DNA of 5,338 bases, taken from the NCBI GenBank assembly GCA_030684415.1, contig JAUXNL010000377.1, positions 1 to 5,338 of the forward strand. The letters are read 5' to 3'. Every line of letters begins with the position of its first letter. Positions within the stretch are counted from its first letter, which is position 1. Positions 4,749 to 5,338 of the stretch are shown here, piece after piece. The DNA comes from Moraxellaceae bacterium. GTDB lineage: Bacteria; Pseudomonadota; Gammaproteobacteria; Pseudomonadales; Moraxellaceae. The position numbers were made by a program, and so were the translations under genes. The notes below the pieces were generated by a model, which searched no databases, was not told the origin of the DNA, and saw nothing but the letters and a program-made list of their open reading frames with translations.

Positions 4749-5338
4749 AAGAGGCCGACAACGCCATTGTTGATCAGCACCACCAGACCTTTGAGGGGAT
4801 TCGGGAGGTTGACGAAGACGGCAGCGAGTATTGGCTCGCTCGGCAGCTGGCCAAGGTGCTGGAGTACTCGGAGTACCGCCATTTCCTGCCGGTTATCGAG
4901 AGGGCCAAGGAGGCCTGCCGCAAGAGCGGTCACGCCGAGGCAGACCATTTCGAGGATGTCCTCGAAATGGTCGAAATCGGATCAGGGGCGAAGCGGCCGG
5001 TGGCTGACGTCCTCCTGTCCCGCTACGCCTGCTACCTGATCGTTCAGAACGGCGACCCGGCCAAACCCGTCATTGCCAATGGGCAGTCCTATTTCGCCCT
5101 GCAGACCCGCCGACAGGAGCTGCGCGACAACGAGGCCTTTGCCCGCCTGAGCGAGGACGAGAAGCGCCTGGCCATCCGTAACGAGCTGGCGTCCCACAAC
5201 AAGCATTTGGCTGCCGCTGCGAAGGATGCCGGCGTGGCAACGCCCCTGGACTACGCCATCTTCCAGGACCACGGCTACAAGGGTCTCTACGGAGGCAGGG
5301 GGGCCAAGGACATCCACGCCGCCAAGGGTCTGAAGAAG
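4745..5338 (+). CDS. dinD: DNA-damage-inducible protein D homologue (partial, 3' end outside window)
   Basis: The first 198 codons are present and the frame runs open off the right edge. E. coli DinD is about 274 aa, so roughly a quarter is missing. From recall, the match to E. coli DinD is close along the whole stretch: QHHQTFEGI (11-19), YSEYRHFLPVIERAKEAC (41-58), DHFEDVLEMVEIGSGAKR (67-84), LSRYACYLIVQNGDPAKP (91-108), YFALQTRRQEL (116-126), RNELASHNK (145-153) and FQDHGYKGLYGG (173-184). The N-terminal part resembles the BRO-N/antirepressor-type fold. E. coli DinD is LexA-controlled and inhibits RecA postsynaptic filaments. Here the gene sits inside an hsd operon, overlapping hsdM by ATGA, and no LexA box is visible directly before it. 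Its role beside a methylase is therefore inference: it may temper RecA repair or signalling around restriction breaks. Confidence 0.95.
   Translation, partial: MKEADNAIVDQHHQTFEGIREVDEDGSEYWLARQLAKVLEYSEYRHFLPVIERAKEACRKSGHAEADHFEDVLEMVEIGSGAKRPVADVLLSRYACYLIVQNGDPAKPVIANGQSYFALQTRRQELRDNEAFARLSEDEKRLAIRNELASHNKHLAAAAKDAGVATPLDYAIFQDHGYKGLYGGRGAKDIHAAKGLKK
4943..4972. repeat. 30-bp perfect palindrome inside dinD
   Basis: GACCATTTCGAGGA (4943-4956) and TCCTCGAAATGGTC (4959-4972) are exact reverse complements separated only by TG. It encodes DHFEDVLEMV, a stretch conserved in E. coli DinD (DHFEEILDMV). Because of the symmetry, the antisense strand encodes almost the same peptide, DHFEDILEMV. 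TCGAAAT is repeated once more at 4971-4977. It could form a cruciform or RNA hairpin, or be a protein-binding site. Confidence 0.7.

Noticed and set aside
2611..5338. BREX, DISARM or another named multi-gene defence system
   Set aside because: Only S, M and DinD are present. No PglZ, BrxC, helicase or nuclease gene lies in the window, and HsdM is a standard type I methylase.

Overview
The window looks like a GC-rich (roughly 60% or more by eye) Pseudomonadota chromosome, probably gamma- or betaproteobacterial. The reasons are codon use strongly biased to G/C third positions, an AraC regulator of the OruR-like type, E. coli-type Shine-Dalgarno and sigma70-like signals, and a DinD protein closely resembling the E. 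coli one. The genus cannot be named from this sequence alone.

Left part (1-2508), which reads as ordinary chromosomal genes. Positions 3-128 appear to be the last 41 codons of a membrane protein cut by the window edge. A gene for an AraC-family regulator (208-1221, minus strand) converges on it. A 238-bp divergent intergenic region follows. It holds a good minus-strand sigma70-type promoter (TTGATG, 17-nt spacer, GATAAT) for the regulator, but I see no equally clear plus-strand promoter. The plus-strand gene (1460-2434) encodes an integral-membrane di-iron hydroxylase of the fatty acid hydroxylase / sterol desaturase superfamily, closest in motif style to alkylglycerol monooxygenase. The divergent layout suggests that the AraC protein controls the hydroxylase. 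The block closes with a textbook intrinsic terminator (2470-2508).

Right part (2509-5338), a DNA-modification/defence operon. A short, more AT-rich stretch (2509-2610) carries a sigma70-type promoter (TTGACA, 17 nt, TACCAT). This promoter has an inverted repeat between its boxes and is flanked by two copies of a 20-bp imperfect direct repeat, an arrangement that looks like a controlled promoter. Three genes follow, translationally coupled by 4-base ATGA overlaps: a half-length type I specificity subunit hsdS (193 aa, one target-recognition domain), hsdM (519 aa, complete N6-adenine methyltransferase) and dinD (first 198 codons, cut by the right edge). No hsdR is inside the window, so whether this is a complete restriction-modification system depends on sequence to the right.

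The most notable points are: a single-TRD HsdS placed first in the operon before hsdM; a RecA-modulating DinD homologue locked into the same operon; the organised promoter region; and an almost perfect 30-bp palindrome (14-bp arms, 2-bp centre) inside dinD. None of this proves a new system. The combination of half-HsdS, HsdM and DinD under a dedicated promoter is the best candidate here for a second look.
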